Assembly: GCF_011758645.1 (NCBI RefSeq)
Contig: NZ_JAAMOZ010000001.1
Span: 558,001-622,000, forward strand
Direction: 5' to 3'
DNA length: 64,000 nt
From: Brooklawnia cerclae
GTDB taxonomy: Bacteria; Actinomycetota; Actinomycetes; Propionibacteriales; Propionibacteriaceae
In this document: positions 25,902-34,444 of the stretch, piece by piece
How positions within the stretch are numbered: position 1 is the first letter of the stretch
How the letters are laid out: every line of letters begins with the position of its first letter
The notes under the pieces: generated by a model
What the model was told of the DNA's origin: nothing
Databases searched by the model: none
What the model saw: only the letters and a program-made list of their open reading frames with translations
Position numbers and translations under genes: made by a program

Positions 25902-26393
25902 TCAGTCAGGCGGGTCGGCAAGCAGCTGATCGAAGGAACGGGCTTCGCCGTGGCCGGACGCGGTGTACTGCCCGACGGCATCGGAGTCGGCGAAAGCCGC
26001 CACATGGGTGCTCATCGGGGTGTCGATGTCGGGGCTGACGACGTAGCCCGCGGATTCGGCGGACAGCCACGCCTGGGTCTCGAAGTCGGCGACGAACATG
26101 GCCTCGACCTGGCCGGCGTCCAGGTGCTGCTCGGAGTAGAACATGAACATCTCGCCGGTGTCGTCGAACTTCCAGACTTCGTCGGTGCCGACGATCTCGG
26201 CGGCGGACCGCAGGTCGGAGATGGGCATGCCGCAGCGCGAGCAGGTGTCGGACGAGGTGAACTCCACCAGTCCGTCGGGAGCCTGTTGTTCGCTGCCGCA
26301 ACCGGACAGCATGCCCGCGGTGGCCACGGCCATCCCGAGCATGCCGCCCACGAATGTGCGGCGTCCGAGCTGGGCATTCAGGACGGCGGTCAT
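25902..26393 (-). CDS. NosL-like copper-binding lipoprotein
   Basis: This 163-aa exported protein has a twin-arginine-like RRTFV start, a hydrophobic core and a lipobox LSGC at about residues 29-32. The mature part contains CSRCGMPISD, the metal-binding motif of NosL-type nitrous oxide reductase accessory proteins, and a later MFMFYSEQH segment. No nosZ, nosDFY or other denitrification gene is present here, so a general copper or heavy-metal role is as likely. ATG at 26393 is chosen over 26420 because TATGCT ends exactly 6 bases upstream (26400-26405) and the signal peptide then has normal length. Confidence 0.8.
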   Translation of the reverse strand: MTAVLNAQLGRRTFVGGMLGMAVATAGMLSGCGSEQQAPDGLVEFTSSDTCSRCGMPISDLRSAAEIVGTDEVWKFDDTGEMFMFYSEQHLDAGQVEAMFVADFETQAWLSAESAGYVVSPDIDTPMSTHVAAFADSDAVGQYTASGHGEARSFDQLLADPPD

Positions 26394-26399
26394 GGGGTC

Positions 26400-26405
26400 A
26401 GCATA
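26400..26405 (-). promoter_or_regulatory. leaderless -10 of the NosL-like gene
   Basis: TATGCT on the minus strand ends 6 bases before the ATG at 26393 and decides the start against an upstream ATG that would overlap it. Confidence 0.55.
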
Positions 26406-26462
26406 GGACAGGCTTTCCATACCCGACCGGCGGGTCGTCCGTGCCCCGGCTCGCGCATCGCC

Positions 26463-27776
26463 TCAGGCGTCCAGCATGTCCCCGCTCAGGTAGTCGGCGT
26501 AGGCGGGCAGATCGAGTTGACCGTTGCCGGACACCCCGATCAGGACGACCTGGCCGTCCCCGTCGTCCTCCGCGGTCGCGAGATAGTCGAGGGCGCCGGC
26601 GATCGCGTGGTTCGACTCGGACGCAGGGATGATTCCCTCGGCCCGCGCGAACGTGATGCCAGCGGCGAACGCCGCCCGCTGACGGATGGCGACCGCGTCC
26701 AGCAGGCCCTGGTCATAGGCGGCGCTGACAAGCGGTGCCATGCCGTGGAAGCGCAGGCCGCCCGCATGCACGGGATCGGGGACGAAGTCGGCACCCAGTG
26801 TGTACATCTTCAGCAGCGGCGTCAGGCCGGCGGTGTCACCGAAGTCGTAGCGGTACTCGCCCTGCGTCAGCGAGGGGGCCGCCGCCGGCTCACAGGCCGT
26901 GACGTGCACCTGGCCGCGTCCCTCGAGGTTCTCGTGGATGAACGGGAACGCGATGCCGGCCAGGTTGGAGCCACCACCCGCGCAGGCGAACAGCCGATCG
27001 GGCAGACGCTCGCCGGCGGCCTCCAACTGCGCCAGAGCCTCCTGACCGATCACCGTCTGGTGCAGGGCGACATGGTTGAGCACGCTGCCCAGCGAATAGT
27101 TGGCGTGCGGATCCTTGGCCGCCTCCTCGATTGCCTCGCTGATAGCCATGCCCAGCGAACCGGTGGTGTCGGGGAAGCGTTCGCGCAGGGAGCGTCCGGC
27201 CTCGGTGCGCTCCGACGGGCTGGGTGTCACCTGGGCGCCGAAGGTCTCCATCTGGATGTGGCGGTACGGCTTGGTCTCGTAGCTGGTGCGCACCTGGAAG
27301 ACGTCGCAGGCCAGGCCGAAGACGCTGCAGGCGAACGACAGGGCCGCACCCCACTGCCCGGCCCCGGTCTCGGTGGTGAGGCGCTCGATGCCGGCCTGCT
27401 TGTTGTAGTACGCCTGAGCGACCGCCGAGTTGGTCTTGTGGCTGCCGACCGGGGACGCGCCCTCGTACTTGAAGTAGATGCGAGCCCGGGTGCCGACGGC
27501 CTGCTCGAGGCGGCGTGCGCGGTAAAGGGGAGAGGGACGCCACAGCTTGTAGATCTCGCGGACTGCCTCGGGGATGGGTACCCAGCGCTCCATGGTCATC
27601 TCCTGCTCGATCAGCGCGGGCGGGAAGATGGCGGCGAGGTCGGCGGGCTGGGCCGGCTGCTCGGTGGCCGGGTTCAGCGGCGGCGGAGGCGGGGTCGGCA
27701 GGTCGGGGGCCAGGTTGTACCAACGGGTCGGGATCTGGTCCTCCGACAACACGATCTTCGTGCGGTCATCACTCAT
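26463..27776 (-). CDS. trpB: TrpB2-type PLP-dependent tryptophan synthase beta-like enzyme
   Basis: This 437-aa fold-type II PLP enzyme is of the TrpB2 branch, longer than canonical TrpB and usually found without a TrpA partner. The Schiff-base lysine is in [14 protein letters not shown], the phosphate-binding glycine stretch is [10 protein letters not shown], and the N-terminal extension [24 protein letters not shown] is typical of the branch. It condenses indole (or phosphoserine-derived substrates) with serine; stand-alone forms may salvage indole. ATG at 27776 is 7 bases from TACCCT (27784-27789), favouring it over 27824. No other trp gene is nearby. Confidence 0.9.
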   Translation of the reverse strand: MSDDRTKIVLSEDQIPTRWYNLAPDLPTPPPPPLNPATEQPAQPADLAAIFPPALIEQEMTMERWVPIPEAVREIYKLWRPSPLYRARRLEQAVGTRARIYFKYEGASPVGSHKTNSAVAQAYYNKQAGIERLTTETGAGQWGAALSFACSVFGLACDVFQVRTSYETKPYRHIQMETFGAQVTPSPSERTEAGRSLRERFPDTTGSLGMAISEAIEEAAKDPHANYSLGSVLNHVALHQTVIGQEALAQLEAAGERLPDRLFACAGGGSNLAGIAFPFIHENLEGRGQVHVTACEPAAAPSLTQGEYRYDFGDTAGLTPLLKMYTLGADFVPDPVHAGGLRFHGMAPLVSAAYDQGLLDAVAIRQRAAFAAGITFARAEGIIPASESNHAIAGALDYLATAEDDGDGQVVLIGVSGNGQLDLPAYADYLSGDMLDA

Positions 27777-27783
27777 GGGATTG

Positions 27784-27789
27784 AGGGTA
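27784..27789 (-). promoter_or_regulatory. leaderless -10 of trpB2
   Basis: TACCCT on the minus strand ends 7 bases before the chosen ATG at 27776. Confidence 0.5.
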
Positions 27790-27847
27790 ACGGGTTCTGC
27801 GCGGGACTCGCCGGGGCGCATCAAGGACTGAGCAGGGGTGAATCACG

Positions 27848-27853
27848 TAGATT
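27848..27853 (+). promoter_or_regulatory. -10 of the BMP-family lipoprotein gene
   Basis: TAGATT ends 10 bases before the ATG at 27864, giving a leaderless or few-base-leader transcript. Confidence 0.5.
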
Positions 27854-27863
27854 TGACCGCGCC

Positions 27864-28943
27864 ATGAACAAGCCATTCGCCGTGTTTGCCGCCGGGCTGC
27901 TGGCGATCGCGCTCGCCGGCTGCGCCGAGCCGCCCGCGTCCGTCCGATCCTCCACGCCGACGCCCACATCGACCGCGTCCGCGTACTACAAGGCCTGCCT
28001 GGTCACCGACGCCGACACCGCCGAGGGATCGCCCGCACAGGAGGGTGTCGCGGGGCTCACCAGGGCCTCGTCCGAGTTGGGTGTCGACACCGATCAGGTG
28101 ACCGTGGCGACCTCGGCCGACTACGCGACAGCGATCCAGGGACTGGTCGACGAGTCGTGCACGCTGGTCGTCGGGGTCGGGTCGTCGGCGACGGAAGCCG
28201 TCCAGGCCGCTGCCAAGGCCAACACCGGGGTGCGGTTCGTGCTGGTCGACGCGACGCCCACGGAATCGCTGTCGAACCTTCGTCCCGTGCTGTTCAACAC
28301 CCAGGAGTCGGCGTTCCTCGCCGGCTACCTCGCGGCCTCGCAGTCGTCCACGGGCAAGGTAGGCACGTTCGGGGCTCTGAACGTGGCGACGGTGACGATA
28401 TACATGGACGGTTTCGTCCAGGGCGTCGACTACTACAACCAGACCAAGCAGGCGCAGGTCGAGGCCCTCGGCTGGGACGTGACCGATCAGAGCGGGACGT
28501 TCGTCCACTCGGCCACCTCGCCGTGGGACGACACCGCGGCCGGCCTGACCGCCGCGCAGTCCCTCACCGACGAGGGAGCGGACGTCGTCTTCGCGGTCGC
28601 CGGAGCGGCCGGGACGGGAGCGCTGGAACTGGCGGCGCAGACCGGGGGCGTTCGGGTGATCTGGTCGGACACCGACGGTTGCCAGACGCAGGCGGCCTCG
28701 TGTGCCCAGATCCTGACCTCGGTGGTCAAGGACCGTGAGGCGAGCGTGTTCGAGGCGATCAAGGCCGACCACGACGGCAGCGGCGCGTCCGGTGTGCTGG
28801 CGGGGACGCTGCGCAACGGCGGGACGCATCTGTCCGATCTGGCCGACGACGTGCCCGCCGAGACCCGCACCGAGTTGGACGCTGTCTCACAGGGCATCAT
28901 CGACGGCACGATCACGGTCACGTCACCCTCCGCGGTGAACTGA
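27864..28943 (+). CDS. BMP/PnrA-family nucleoside-binding lipoprotein
   Basis: This 359-aa exported lipoprotein starts with a signal peptide and lipobox LAGC at ~17-20, then a Ser/Thr-rich linker. The body is a periplasmic-binding fold of the basic membrane protein family (ACLVTDADTAEGSPAQEG, FRPVLFNTQESAFLAGYLAA-like segment, GKVGTFGALNV, DVVFAVAGAAGTGALELA, VIWSDTDGC). PnrA/BmpA relatives bind purine nucleosides for ABC import. No permease genes follow. The next gene, 12 bases downstream, is cytidine deaminase, supporting a nucleoside-salvage role. A very long upstream extension of the frame is antisense to other genes and not credible. Confidence 0.85.
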   Translation: MNKPFAVFAAGLLAIALAGCAEPPASVRSSTPTPTSTASAYYKACLVTDADTAEGSPAQEGVAGLTRASSELGVDTDQVTVATSADYATAIQGLVDESCTLVVGVGSSATEAVQAAAKANTGVRFVLVDATPTESLSNLRPVLFNTQESAFLAGYLAASQSSTGKVGTFGALNVATVTIYMDGFVQGVDYYNQTKQAQVEALGWDVTDQSGTFVHSATSPWDDTAAGLTAAQSLTDEGADVVFAVAGAAGTGALELAAQTGGVRVIWSDTDGCQTQAASCAQILTSVVKDREASVFEAIKADHDGSGASGVLAGTLRNGGTHLSDLADDVPAETRTELDAVSQGIIDGTITVTSPSAVN

Positions 28944-28955
28944 CACACTGTGTGC

Positions 28956-29354
28956 ATGGGGTCGATCGACTGGGACGAGTTGCGCCGTGTCGCGCTCGAG
29001 ATGACCGAGCGCGCCTATGTGCCGTACTCGAACTACGCGGTGGGGGCGGCGGGACTGGTCAGCGACGGGCGGATCGTCCGCGGCTGCAACGTGGAGAACG
29101 CGTCGTACGGGTTGACGCTATGTGCTGAATGCGGGCTGGTGAGCGACCTGATCGCCGGAGGTGGGGGTGAGCTTGTCGCGTTCTGCTGCGTCGACGGCGC
29201 GGGTCGGGTGATCATGCCGTGCGGCCGGTGCAGGCAGCTCCTGTGGGAGCACGGGGGACGCGAACTCCAGGTCGAGACACCCGGCGGCGTCCGGACGATG
29301 GAGGCCGTACTGCCCCAGGCATTCGACGCCGACGACCTGGCGGGGATGCGATGA
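28956..29354 (+). CDS. cdd: cytidine deaminase
   Basis: This 132-aa zinc-dependent deaminase converts cytidine and deoxycytidine to uridine forms. The motif (C)AE is in LTLCAECGLV and the two further zinc cysteines are in MPCGRCRQLLWEH. The substrate loop NVENASYG is present. The ATG at 28956 is 6 bases from CACACT, a weak -10, though read-through from the upstream lipoprotein gene is likely. It overlaps the RNase H gene by ATGA. Confidence 0.92.
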   Translation: MGSIDWDELRRVALEMTERAYVPYSNYAVGAAGLVSDGRIVRGCNVENASYGLTLCAECGLVSDLIAGGGGELVAFCCVDGAGRVIMPCGRCRQLLWEHGGRELQVETPGGVRTMEAVLPQAFDADDLAGMR

Positions 29355-30244
29355 TCCTCGCCGCGGCGGACGGGTCGTCCCTGTCGAACCCGGGGCCTGC
29401 CGGGTGGGCCTGGTACATCGACGACGATCGCTGGGCGGCCGGAGGATGGCCGAGCGGGACGAACAACATGGGCGAGCTGAAGGCCGTGCTCGACCTGCTG
29501 GAGCAGACCGCCGTGGCGGCCGACGAGCCGCTGAAGATCCTGTGTGACAGCCAGTACGTGATCAACTCGGTGACCAGGTGGATGCCGTCCTGGAAACGCA
29601 AGGGGTGGAAGAAGGCCGACGGGAAGCCGGTGCTGAACCAGGACCTCCTCAAGGCCATCGACGCGGCGCTCACAGGCCGCGACGTGAGCTTCGAATGGGT
29701 CAAGGGGCATGCTGGGCACCGCATGAACGAGGCCGCCGACGTGCGCGCCCGTGCCGTCGCCACCGCTTATCAGAAGGGGACGACGCCCGATCTGGGGCCA
29801 GGGTTCTCGCGGCGCCCCGGGGACGCGGCGGCGCCGCGGACCCCGGAGCCCGCCGCAACGGCGCAACCCGCCCCCGCGTCCGGCACGTCGCGGGTGGACG
29901 CGGACCTCGCGCTGGTCGTCGACCTGGAGAAGGCGCTGCTGACCGACGCGGTGCGAACCGATCCGGGTCGGCTGCGCCAACTGCTGCATCCCGAGTTCAC
30001 CGAGTTCGGCGCGTCCGGGCGCATCTGGACGCGCAACCGGCTGCTGGCCGAGACCGGCCCGCTGCCCGTCCGGCTGGCGTTCGAGCCGATCGGCACCGAG
30101 CGGCTCGCGGACGACGTCATCCTGCTTCGCTGGCGGGCCGTGGGCGCACACGGCACCTGGCTTCGCAGCTCGGTGTGGCAGCGCGTCGAGGGTTCCTGGC
30201 GCTGCCGCTTCGCCCAGGGGACGCCGGTTCCGCCGGAGCGGTAG
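29351..30244 (+). CDS. rnhA: ribonuclease HI fused to an NTF2-like (DUF4440-type) domain
   Basis: This is a 297-aa fusion. Residues ~1-140 are RNase HI: Asp7 (AAADGSS), Glu in NNMGELKAV, Asp in CDSQYVI and Asp in EAADVRARA form the DEDD site, with the WVKGHAGH loop. It would remove RNA from RNA-DNA hybrids. After a Pro/Ala linker (~150-175), residues ~180-290 match the NTF2-like DUF4440 family ([51 protein letters not shown]). That fold usually binds small ligands or dimerises. The join is in one frame with no sign of a lost stop codon. It is translationally coupled to cdd by ATGA. Confidence 0.88.
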   Translation: MILAAADGSSLSNPGPAGWAWYIDDDRWAAGGWPSGTNNMGELKAVLDLLEQTAVAADEPLKILCDSQYVINSVTRWMPSWKRKGWKKADGKPVLNQDLLKAIDAALTGRDVSFEWVKGHAGHRMNEAADVRARAVATAYQKGTTPDLGPGFSRRPGDAAAPRTPEPAATAQPAPASGTSRVDADLALVVDLEKALLTDAVRTDPGRLRQLLHPEFTEFGASGRIWTRNRLLAETGPLPVRLAFEPIGTERLADDVILLRWRAVGAHGTWLRSSVWQRVEGSWRCRFAQGTPVPPER

Positions 30245-30567
30245 TCCGCGTTCACAACTGGAGATAGAGTCGCAGCGCTGCGCTGAGTTGCGCCATCAGG
30301 TCTTGCGGAACGTGGCCGATCGTAGGCCCGATCCGTGCCAGGCCCGTCATCGCCGAGCCCATCGGCGGTGGCGGCCTCCCACGCACCGGCATCACTGGAC
30401 GCTTCCCATTCCTGCCAGGCAGAGGCGTAGGCGCTCTCCAGATCGGGATCGTCCAGCAGTCTGATCGCCTGCTGGATCGCGGCCGACCGCGACTCCAGAC
30501 CCGTTCTCCGGGCGTATCGGTCCAGGGCGGCGACGTCGCTTTCCGAGAGGCTCACACTCAGCTTCAT
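29770..30567 (-). CDS. ribbon-helix-helix (CopG-type) antitoxin with run-on C-terminus
   Basis: Residues 1-~74 are a convincing MazE/VapB-like antitoxin. The [18 protein letters not shown] strand-helix start, [13 protein letters not shown] recognition helix and acidic Trp-rich tail ([19 protein letters not shown]) are typical of partners of MazF toxins. The expected stop after about residue 74 is missing. The frame continues through the remnant of the toxin gene and then 475 bp antisense through the RNase HI gene, giving 265 aa of which only the start is meaningful. TAGCGT on the minus strand (30576-30581) ends 8 bases before the ATG. Expression and function of the run-on product are doubtful. 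Confidence 0.5.
   Translation of the reverse strand: MKLSVSLSESDVAALDRYARRTGLESRSAAIQQAIRLLDDPDLESAYASAWQEWEASSDAGAWEAATADGLGDDGPGTDRAYDRPRSARPDGATQRSAATLSPVVNADYRSGGTGVPWAKRQRQEPSTRCHTELRSQVPCAPTARQRSRMTSSASRSVPIGSNASRTGSGPVSASSRLRVQMRPDAPNSVNSGCSSWRSRPGSVRTASVSSAFSRSTTSARSASTRDVPDAGAGCAVAAGSGVRGAAASPGRRENPGPRSGVVPF
30252..30350 (-). pseudogene. truncated MazF-type toxin C-terminus
   Basis: In the frame next to the antitoxin, 32 codons from ATG 30350 read [20 protein letters not shown] and end AALRLYLQL before a TGA. This closely resembles the last helix of MazF/PemK endoribonucleases, which end like RIG..IG.L..DLMA.LD.ALRLHLxL. The first ~80 codons, including the SH3-like catalytic core, are absent and the antitoxin's 3' end is joined directly to this stub. 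It is inactive as a toxin. Confidence 0.6.
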
Positions 30568-30608
30568 GGGGGATAACGCTACCCAGGTATTACCGAAGTA
30601 CGACCGCT

Positions 30609-32015
30609 TCAGGCGTAGGTGGCGCACCGCCCGGTGACGCGAATGTCGCCGACGCCGTCGGTGAACCCCACGTGGGCCAGGTCGATGGTTCCGCGATCGC
30701 CCCCGCCCGTGTACCACTCGCCGTGCATCTTGTCGGCGACGCCGGCGACCAGCCCGCTGGCGGTCCAGGCGTCCACGATCTGTTCGGCCACCTGCTCGTT
30801 CGCCTGGGTGATCTCCAGGAAATCGACGTTGTCGGTGGCTGTGTCGAGGTCACGGGTGGTGAACATGCCGGTCAGGGTGACCAGCGTCCCGCTGGTGCCG
30901 GAGGTGTCGGTGCACGGCGCCTCGGTGACTGCCAGCGGACTCGGCCACAGGAGTTCGGGGCCCCCGGTCTGTTCGGCGATGCGCTGCAGCCCGGACATGT
31001 CGTCGCGAACCGCGGCGGCGGGGACGGCCGGAGCCAGGGATGTGGGCGCGGAGGTGGCCGGGGTGGTCGGAATTTCGGTCCCCGAGGATCGCGATGACGG
31101 CTCGGTGGGCGATGACGATGGGCTGGTCAGCGCGTGGGCGCGTGCCACAGCGTCGGCGGGCGGCTTCGGGTCGGACACCAGGGCGGCCGCGACCAAGCCG
31201 AGGAGGAGGACGGCGGTGACGACGCCGGCGGCTTGCTGATGGGGAATGCGCACGTCATGGTCGCGTCCGTGCCAGTAGAGCGCCATCAACCCGAGCAGGA
31301 GCGTCAGCGTCAGCCCGCAGACCAGCGCCGGCCCGGTCCACAGGGGCACCCAGGGATCTGCGACATCCCCGCTCAAACACCAGGCTTGTGGGGGAAATGA
31401 CGTCTGGGCGTAGACGGCCTGCCATCCGGGATCGTCGGACTGGGATGCACATGTCGCGTCACCGTCGGAGATCAGGCCTGTGCTGACCCGCAGGACCACC
31501 GCGCCGATCCATGTGCAGATGGCCGCCAGCGCGAACCCCAGGCCCCACCATGCGGCGATCCGGCCCGCGGGCGACAGGCGTAGGTCGGTGCCGTCCCGGC
31601 GACGGGCCAGCAGCACGGCGCCCACCCCGACGACGGCCACCCATGCCGCAGATGCCAGCGTCCACCCGATACGATGCCACGCCAACGTGTACGTCAATGC
31701 GGCGACCGCGCCTGCCAGCCCGAAGCCACCGAGAACGGCCGCACAACGCGCAGGTCTGGTGGGTGCGCCCACGATCCCGCTCGCGGCGAGCCCTGCCAGG
31801 CCGGACAGCGCCACAACGAGCGGGAGCCAGACCGGCGCGGACACGAGGGTCACCCAGAAACCTCCGGCGAGCCCAGTACCGAAGTCGGGATCGTGGTCGG
31901 TCGCGCTGATCACCGTGCCGAGGATGATCAGGGAGACGCAGGCGAGCGCGGGGCCGAGCCAGAGTGCCTGACCGACGACTCGCAATGCTGGGGTGCGCGA
32001 ACTCACATGTCCCAT
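30609..32015 (-). CDS. multi-pass membrane protein of unknown function
   Basis: This ~468-aa protein is not recognised. The N-terminal ~290 residues contain about seven hydrophobic segments, for example [40 protein letters not shown] and [19 protein letters not shown]. An extracytoplasmic loop carries two cysteines ([23 protein letters not shown]). A Ser/Thr/Pro-rich linker follows (~310-345). The C-terminal ~120 residues form a soluble, probably extracellular domain with two cysteines ([18 protein letters not shown]) that could form a disulfide. The start is uncertain: ATG at 32018 or 32015, or GTG at 32024 or 32006. It is divergent from the acetyltransferase gene. Confidence 0.65.
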   Translation of the reverse strand: MGHVSSRTPALRVVGQALWLGPALACVSLIILGTVISATDHDPDFGTGLAGGFWVTLVSAPVWLPLVVALSGLAGLAASGIVGAPTRPARCAAVLGGFGLAGAVAALTYTLAWHRIGWTLASAAWVAVVGVGAVLLARRRDGTDLRLSPAGRIAAWWGLGFALAAICTWIGAVVLRVSTGLISDGDATCASQSDDPGWQAVYAQTSFPPQAWCLSGDVADPWVPLWTGPALVCGLTLTLLLGLMALYWHGRDHDVRIPHQQAAGVVTAVLLLGLVAAALVSDPKPPADAVARAHALTSPSSSPTEPSSRSSGTEIPTTPATSAPTSLAPAVPAAAVRDDMSGLQRIAEQTGGPELLWPSPLAVTEAPCTDTSGTSGTLVTLTGMFTTRDLDTATDNVDFLEITQANEQVAEQIVDAWTASGLVAGVADKMHGEWYTGGGDRGTIDLAHVGFTDGVGDIRVTGRCATYA

Positions 32016-32099
32016 CATCGTCACCCACGGCGCATGACGGCATCCCTCCGCGGTCTCGTGGGAGGCACGACACGCGGGGACCGGGGGCGGAGCCGACGA

Positions 32100-32105
32100 T
32101 AGGAT
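32100..32105 (+). promoter_or_regulatory. leaderless -10 of the acetyltransferase gene
   Basis: TAGGAT ends exactly 6 bases before the GTG start at 32112. Confidence 0.55.
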
Positions 32106-32111
32106 GCCGAA

Positions 32112-32648
32112 GTGACCTCGCAAGCCTCCACCGAGCCGGAAGTGACTCTCGATGCGGGGCCCGAATGCGTCGACGAGGCGTGTGAGGTGATGCACAGGGC
32201 GTTCGCCGAGTACTCGCTGAAGGGAAGACCATCGGGGGCCCTCGTCGAGGACGCCCGCTCCCTGAGGGCCGAGATGGCCGACGGGACGCACCTGGCGGTC
32301 GTCCGCGTCGACGGACGCATGACGGCGATGGTCAAGTATCACCGGACGGCCGACGGAGCCTTGTACTTCGGGCGTCTGGGAGTGCTCCCCGAGGCGCGCG
32401 GGCAGGGACTGGCCGGTCTCCTCGTGCGTGAGCTGAGGGTGAGGTCGCGGGACGAGGGGACGCGCGGGCTGACCTGTTGCGTCCGCGCGAACGAGCCCGG
32501 CAACATCGCGCTCTACGAGCACCTCGGCATGCGGATCGTCGGCCGAACCGATCGTCCGAGCCTGACCGGCGCCGTCATCCCGGTCGTCCACATGAGCGAC
32601 CTCCCCATGACTGGCGTCGCACTCGCAGAGGTGCCGCCCCTAGACTGA
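32112..32648 (+). CDS. GNAT-family N-acetyltransferase
   Basis: This 178-aa GNAT enzyme transfers an acetyl group from acetyl-CoA to an unidentified amine. The fold is visible as [17 protein letters not shown] (alpha1/2), strands around [18 protein letters not shown], the acetyl-CoA pyrophosphate loop [18 protein letters not shown] (Q/RxxGxG/A) and [26 protein letters not shown] is used as start with a -10 hexamer 6 bases upstream. The 3' end contains the metG promoter hexamer. Confidence 0.88.
   Translation: MTSQASTEPEVTLDAGPECVDEACEVMHRAFAEYSLKGRPSGALVEDARSLRAEMADGTHLAVVRVDGRMTAMVKYHRTADGALYFGRLGVLPEARGQGLAGLLVRELRVRSRDEGTRGLTCCVRANEPGNIALYEHLGMRIVGRTDRPSLTGAVIPVVHMSDLPMTGVALAEVPPLD
32641..32646 (+). 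promoter_or_regulatory. leaderless -10 of metG
   Basis: TAGACT, lying inside the last codons of the acetyltransferase gene, ends 7 bases before the metG ATG at 32654. Confidence 0.6.
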
Positions 32649-32653
32649 GCCAT

Positions 32654-34444
32654 ATGTGCGCTCACATCCTGGCTACCGCTGCCTGGCCGTACGCCAACGG
32701 CCCCCGTCACATCGGTCACGTCTCCGGTTTCGGCGTGCCCTCTGACGTCTTCGCGCGGTACATGCGAATGCGGGGGCACGAGGTGCTGCTGGTCAGCGGG
32801 TCGGACGAGCACGGCACCGCGATCCAGGTGAAGGCGGAGGCCGAGGGGCTCACGCCGCAGGAGGCCGCCGACAAGTACCACGGCATCATCGTCGAGGACC
32901 TCCAGGGCCTGGGGCTGTCGTACGACCTCTACACGCGGACGACGACCCGCAACCACGAGGCGGTCACCCAGGAACTGTTCAAGACCCTCTACGACAACGG
33001 GTACATCGTCCTCGAGACGCTCATGGGCGCGATCTCGCCGTCCACCGGTCGCACGCTGCCCGACCGCTACATCGAGGGCACCTGCCCGTTCTGCAAGTTC
33101 GAGTACGCCCGCGGTGACCAGTGCGACAACTGCGGACGCCAGCTCGACCCGATCGACCTGATCAACCCGCATTCGCGGATCAACGGCGAGGCCCCGGAGT
33201 TCCGCGAGACCCAGCACTTCTTCCTCGATCTGCCGGCCCTGGCCGACCAACTGATGGAATGGCTCAACACGCGGGTCGACTGGCGTCCCAACGTGCTGAA
33301 CTTCAGCTTCAACTACGCCAAGGAACTCAAGCCGCGCGCGATCACCCGCGACCTCGACTGGGGCATCCGCATCCCGCTCGAGGGCTGGCGCGACGAGGAC
33401 ATGAAGCGCATCTACGTGTGGTTCGATGCCGTCACCGGCTACCTGTCGGCGTCCATCGAGTGGGCGATCCGCTCCGGCGACCCCGATGCATGGCGGTCGT
33501 GGTGGAACGACGAGGACGCCCGCTGCTACATGTTCATGGGCAAGGACAACATCGTCTTCCACTCGGTGATCTGGCCCTCGATGCTGCTGGGCGCCAACGG
33601 GGAGGGCAGCCGCGGCGGTGAGCGGAGTTCCTGGTTCGGCAAGCTCGACCTGCCCACCGAGGTGGTGTCGTCCGAGTTCCTGACGATGAAGGGATCGAAG
33701 GTCGACACCTCGCACGGCCACGTCATCTACGTGCGCGACTTCCTGCGCGAGTTCGGCCCCGACGCCCTGCGCTACTACATCGCGGTGGCCGGCCCCGAGG
33801 CTCGCGACACCGACTTCACGTGGGACGAGTTCGTGCGCCGCAACAACACCGAGCTCGCCAACGAATGGGGCAACCTCGTGAACCGGTCGGTCTCGATGGC
33901 CAACCGGAACAACGGGGCCGTCCCGCCCGCCCACGAACTCAGCACGGCCGACGAGGAACTGCTCGCGTCCAGCCGCGCGGCGTTCGACACCGTCGGCGGA
34001 CTGCTGGAGCAGCGCAAGTTCAAGGCGGCCATCACCGAGGCGATGCGGGTGGTGAGTCTGGCCAACCAGTACCTGTCGCAGATGGAACCCTGGAAGCTCA
34101 AGGACGACACCGATCGCCGCGACACCGTGCTGCATGTGGCGCTCCAGGTCGTCTCGGACGCGAACACCCTGCTCACCCCGTTCCTGCCGCACTCGGCGCA
34201 GAAGGTGTACGAGCTGTTGGGTGGCGAGGGAACATGGGCTGCCCAGCCCGAGATCAAGGTCGTGGACGAGGGCGAGGGCACCGCGTCCTATCCGATCCTC
34301 ACCGGCGACTACGCCTCGGAGCACGCCCGCTGGGAATCGCGCCCGATCGCGGTCGGCACCCCGCTCGCCAAGCCGACACCTCTGTTCCGCAAGCTGGACG
34401 AGTCGCTGGGTGAGACCGGCCCCGAGTGGGCGCCGCTCGCCTGA
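32654..34444 (+). CDS. metG: methionyl-tRNA synthetase
   Basis: This 596-aa class I aminoacyl-tRNA synthetase charges tRNA-Met and initiator tRNA. It has the HIGH motif ([12 protein letters not shown]), a four-cysteine zinc knuckle ([19 protein letters not shown]) and the KMSKS-equivalent loop ([13 protein letters not shown]). The anticodon-binding domain follows ([16 protein letters not shown]). The start at 32654 gives the canonical N-terminus [17 protein letters not shown]. No C-terminal tRNA-binding EMAP-like domain is present. The last 136 bp overlap the convergent nhaA gene, which is unusually long. Confidence 0.96.
   Translation: MCAHILATAAWPYANGPRHIGHVSGFGVPSDVFARYMRMRGHEVLLVSGSDEHGTAIQVKAEAEGLTPQEAADKYHGIIVEDLQGLGLSYDLYTRTTTRNHEAVTQELFKTLYDNGYIVLETLMGAISPSTGRTLPDRYIEGTCPFCKFEYARGDQCDNCGRQLDPIDLINPHSRINGEAPEFRETQHFFLDLPALADQLMEWLNTRVDWRPNVLNFSFNYAKELKPRAITRDLDWGIRIPLEGWRDEDMKRIYVWFDAVTGYLSASIEWAIRSGDPDAWRSWWNDEDARCYMFMGKDNIVFHSVIWPSMLLGANGEGSRGGERSSWFGKLDLPTEVVSSEFLTMKGSKVDTSHGHVIYVRDFLREFGPDALRYYIAVAGPEARDTDFTWDEFVRRNNTELANEWGNLVNRSVSMANRNNGAVPPAHELSTADEELLASSRAAFDTVGGLLEQRKFKAAITEAMRVVSLANQYLSQMEPWKLKDDTDRRDTVLHVALQVVSDANTLLTPFLPHSAQKVYELLGGEGTWAAQPEIKVVDEGEGTASYPILTGDYASEHARWESRPIAVGTPLAKPTPLFRKLDESLGETGPEWAPLA

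Noticed and set aside
25842-27863. A very long open frame upstream of and in frame with the BMP lipoprotein gene
   Set aside because: It is antisense to the NosL-like and TrpB2 genes. The lipoprotein signal peptide and lipobox fix the real start at 27864.
32513-34324. 603-codon open frame antisense to metG
   Set aside because: It mirrors the codon bias of a strongly expressed GC-rich gene, has no recognisable domain and no promoter. The metG product is unambiguous.
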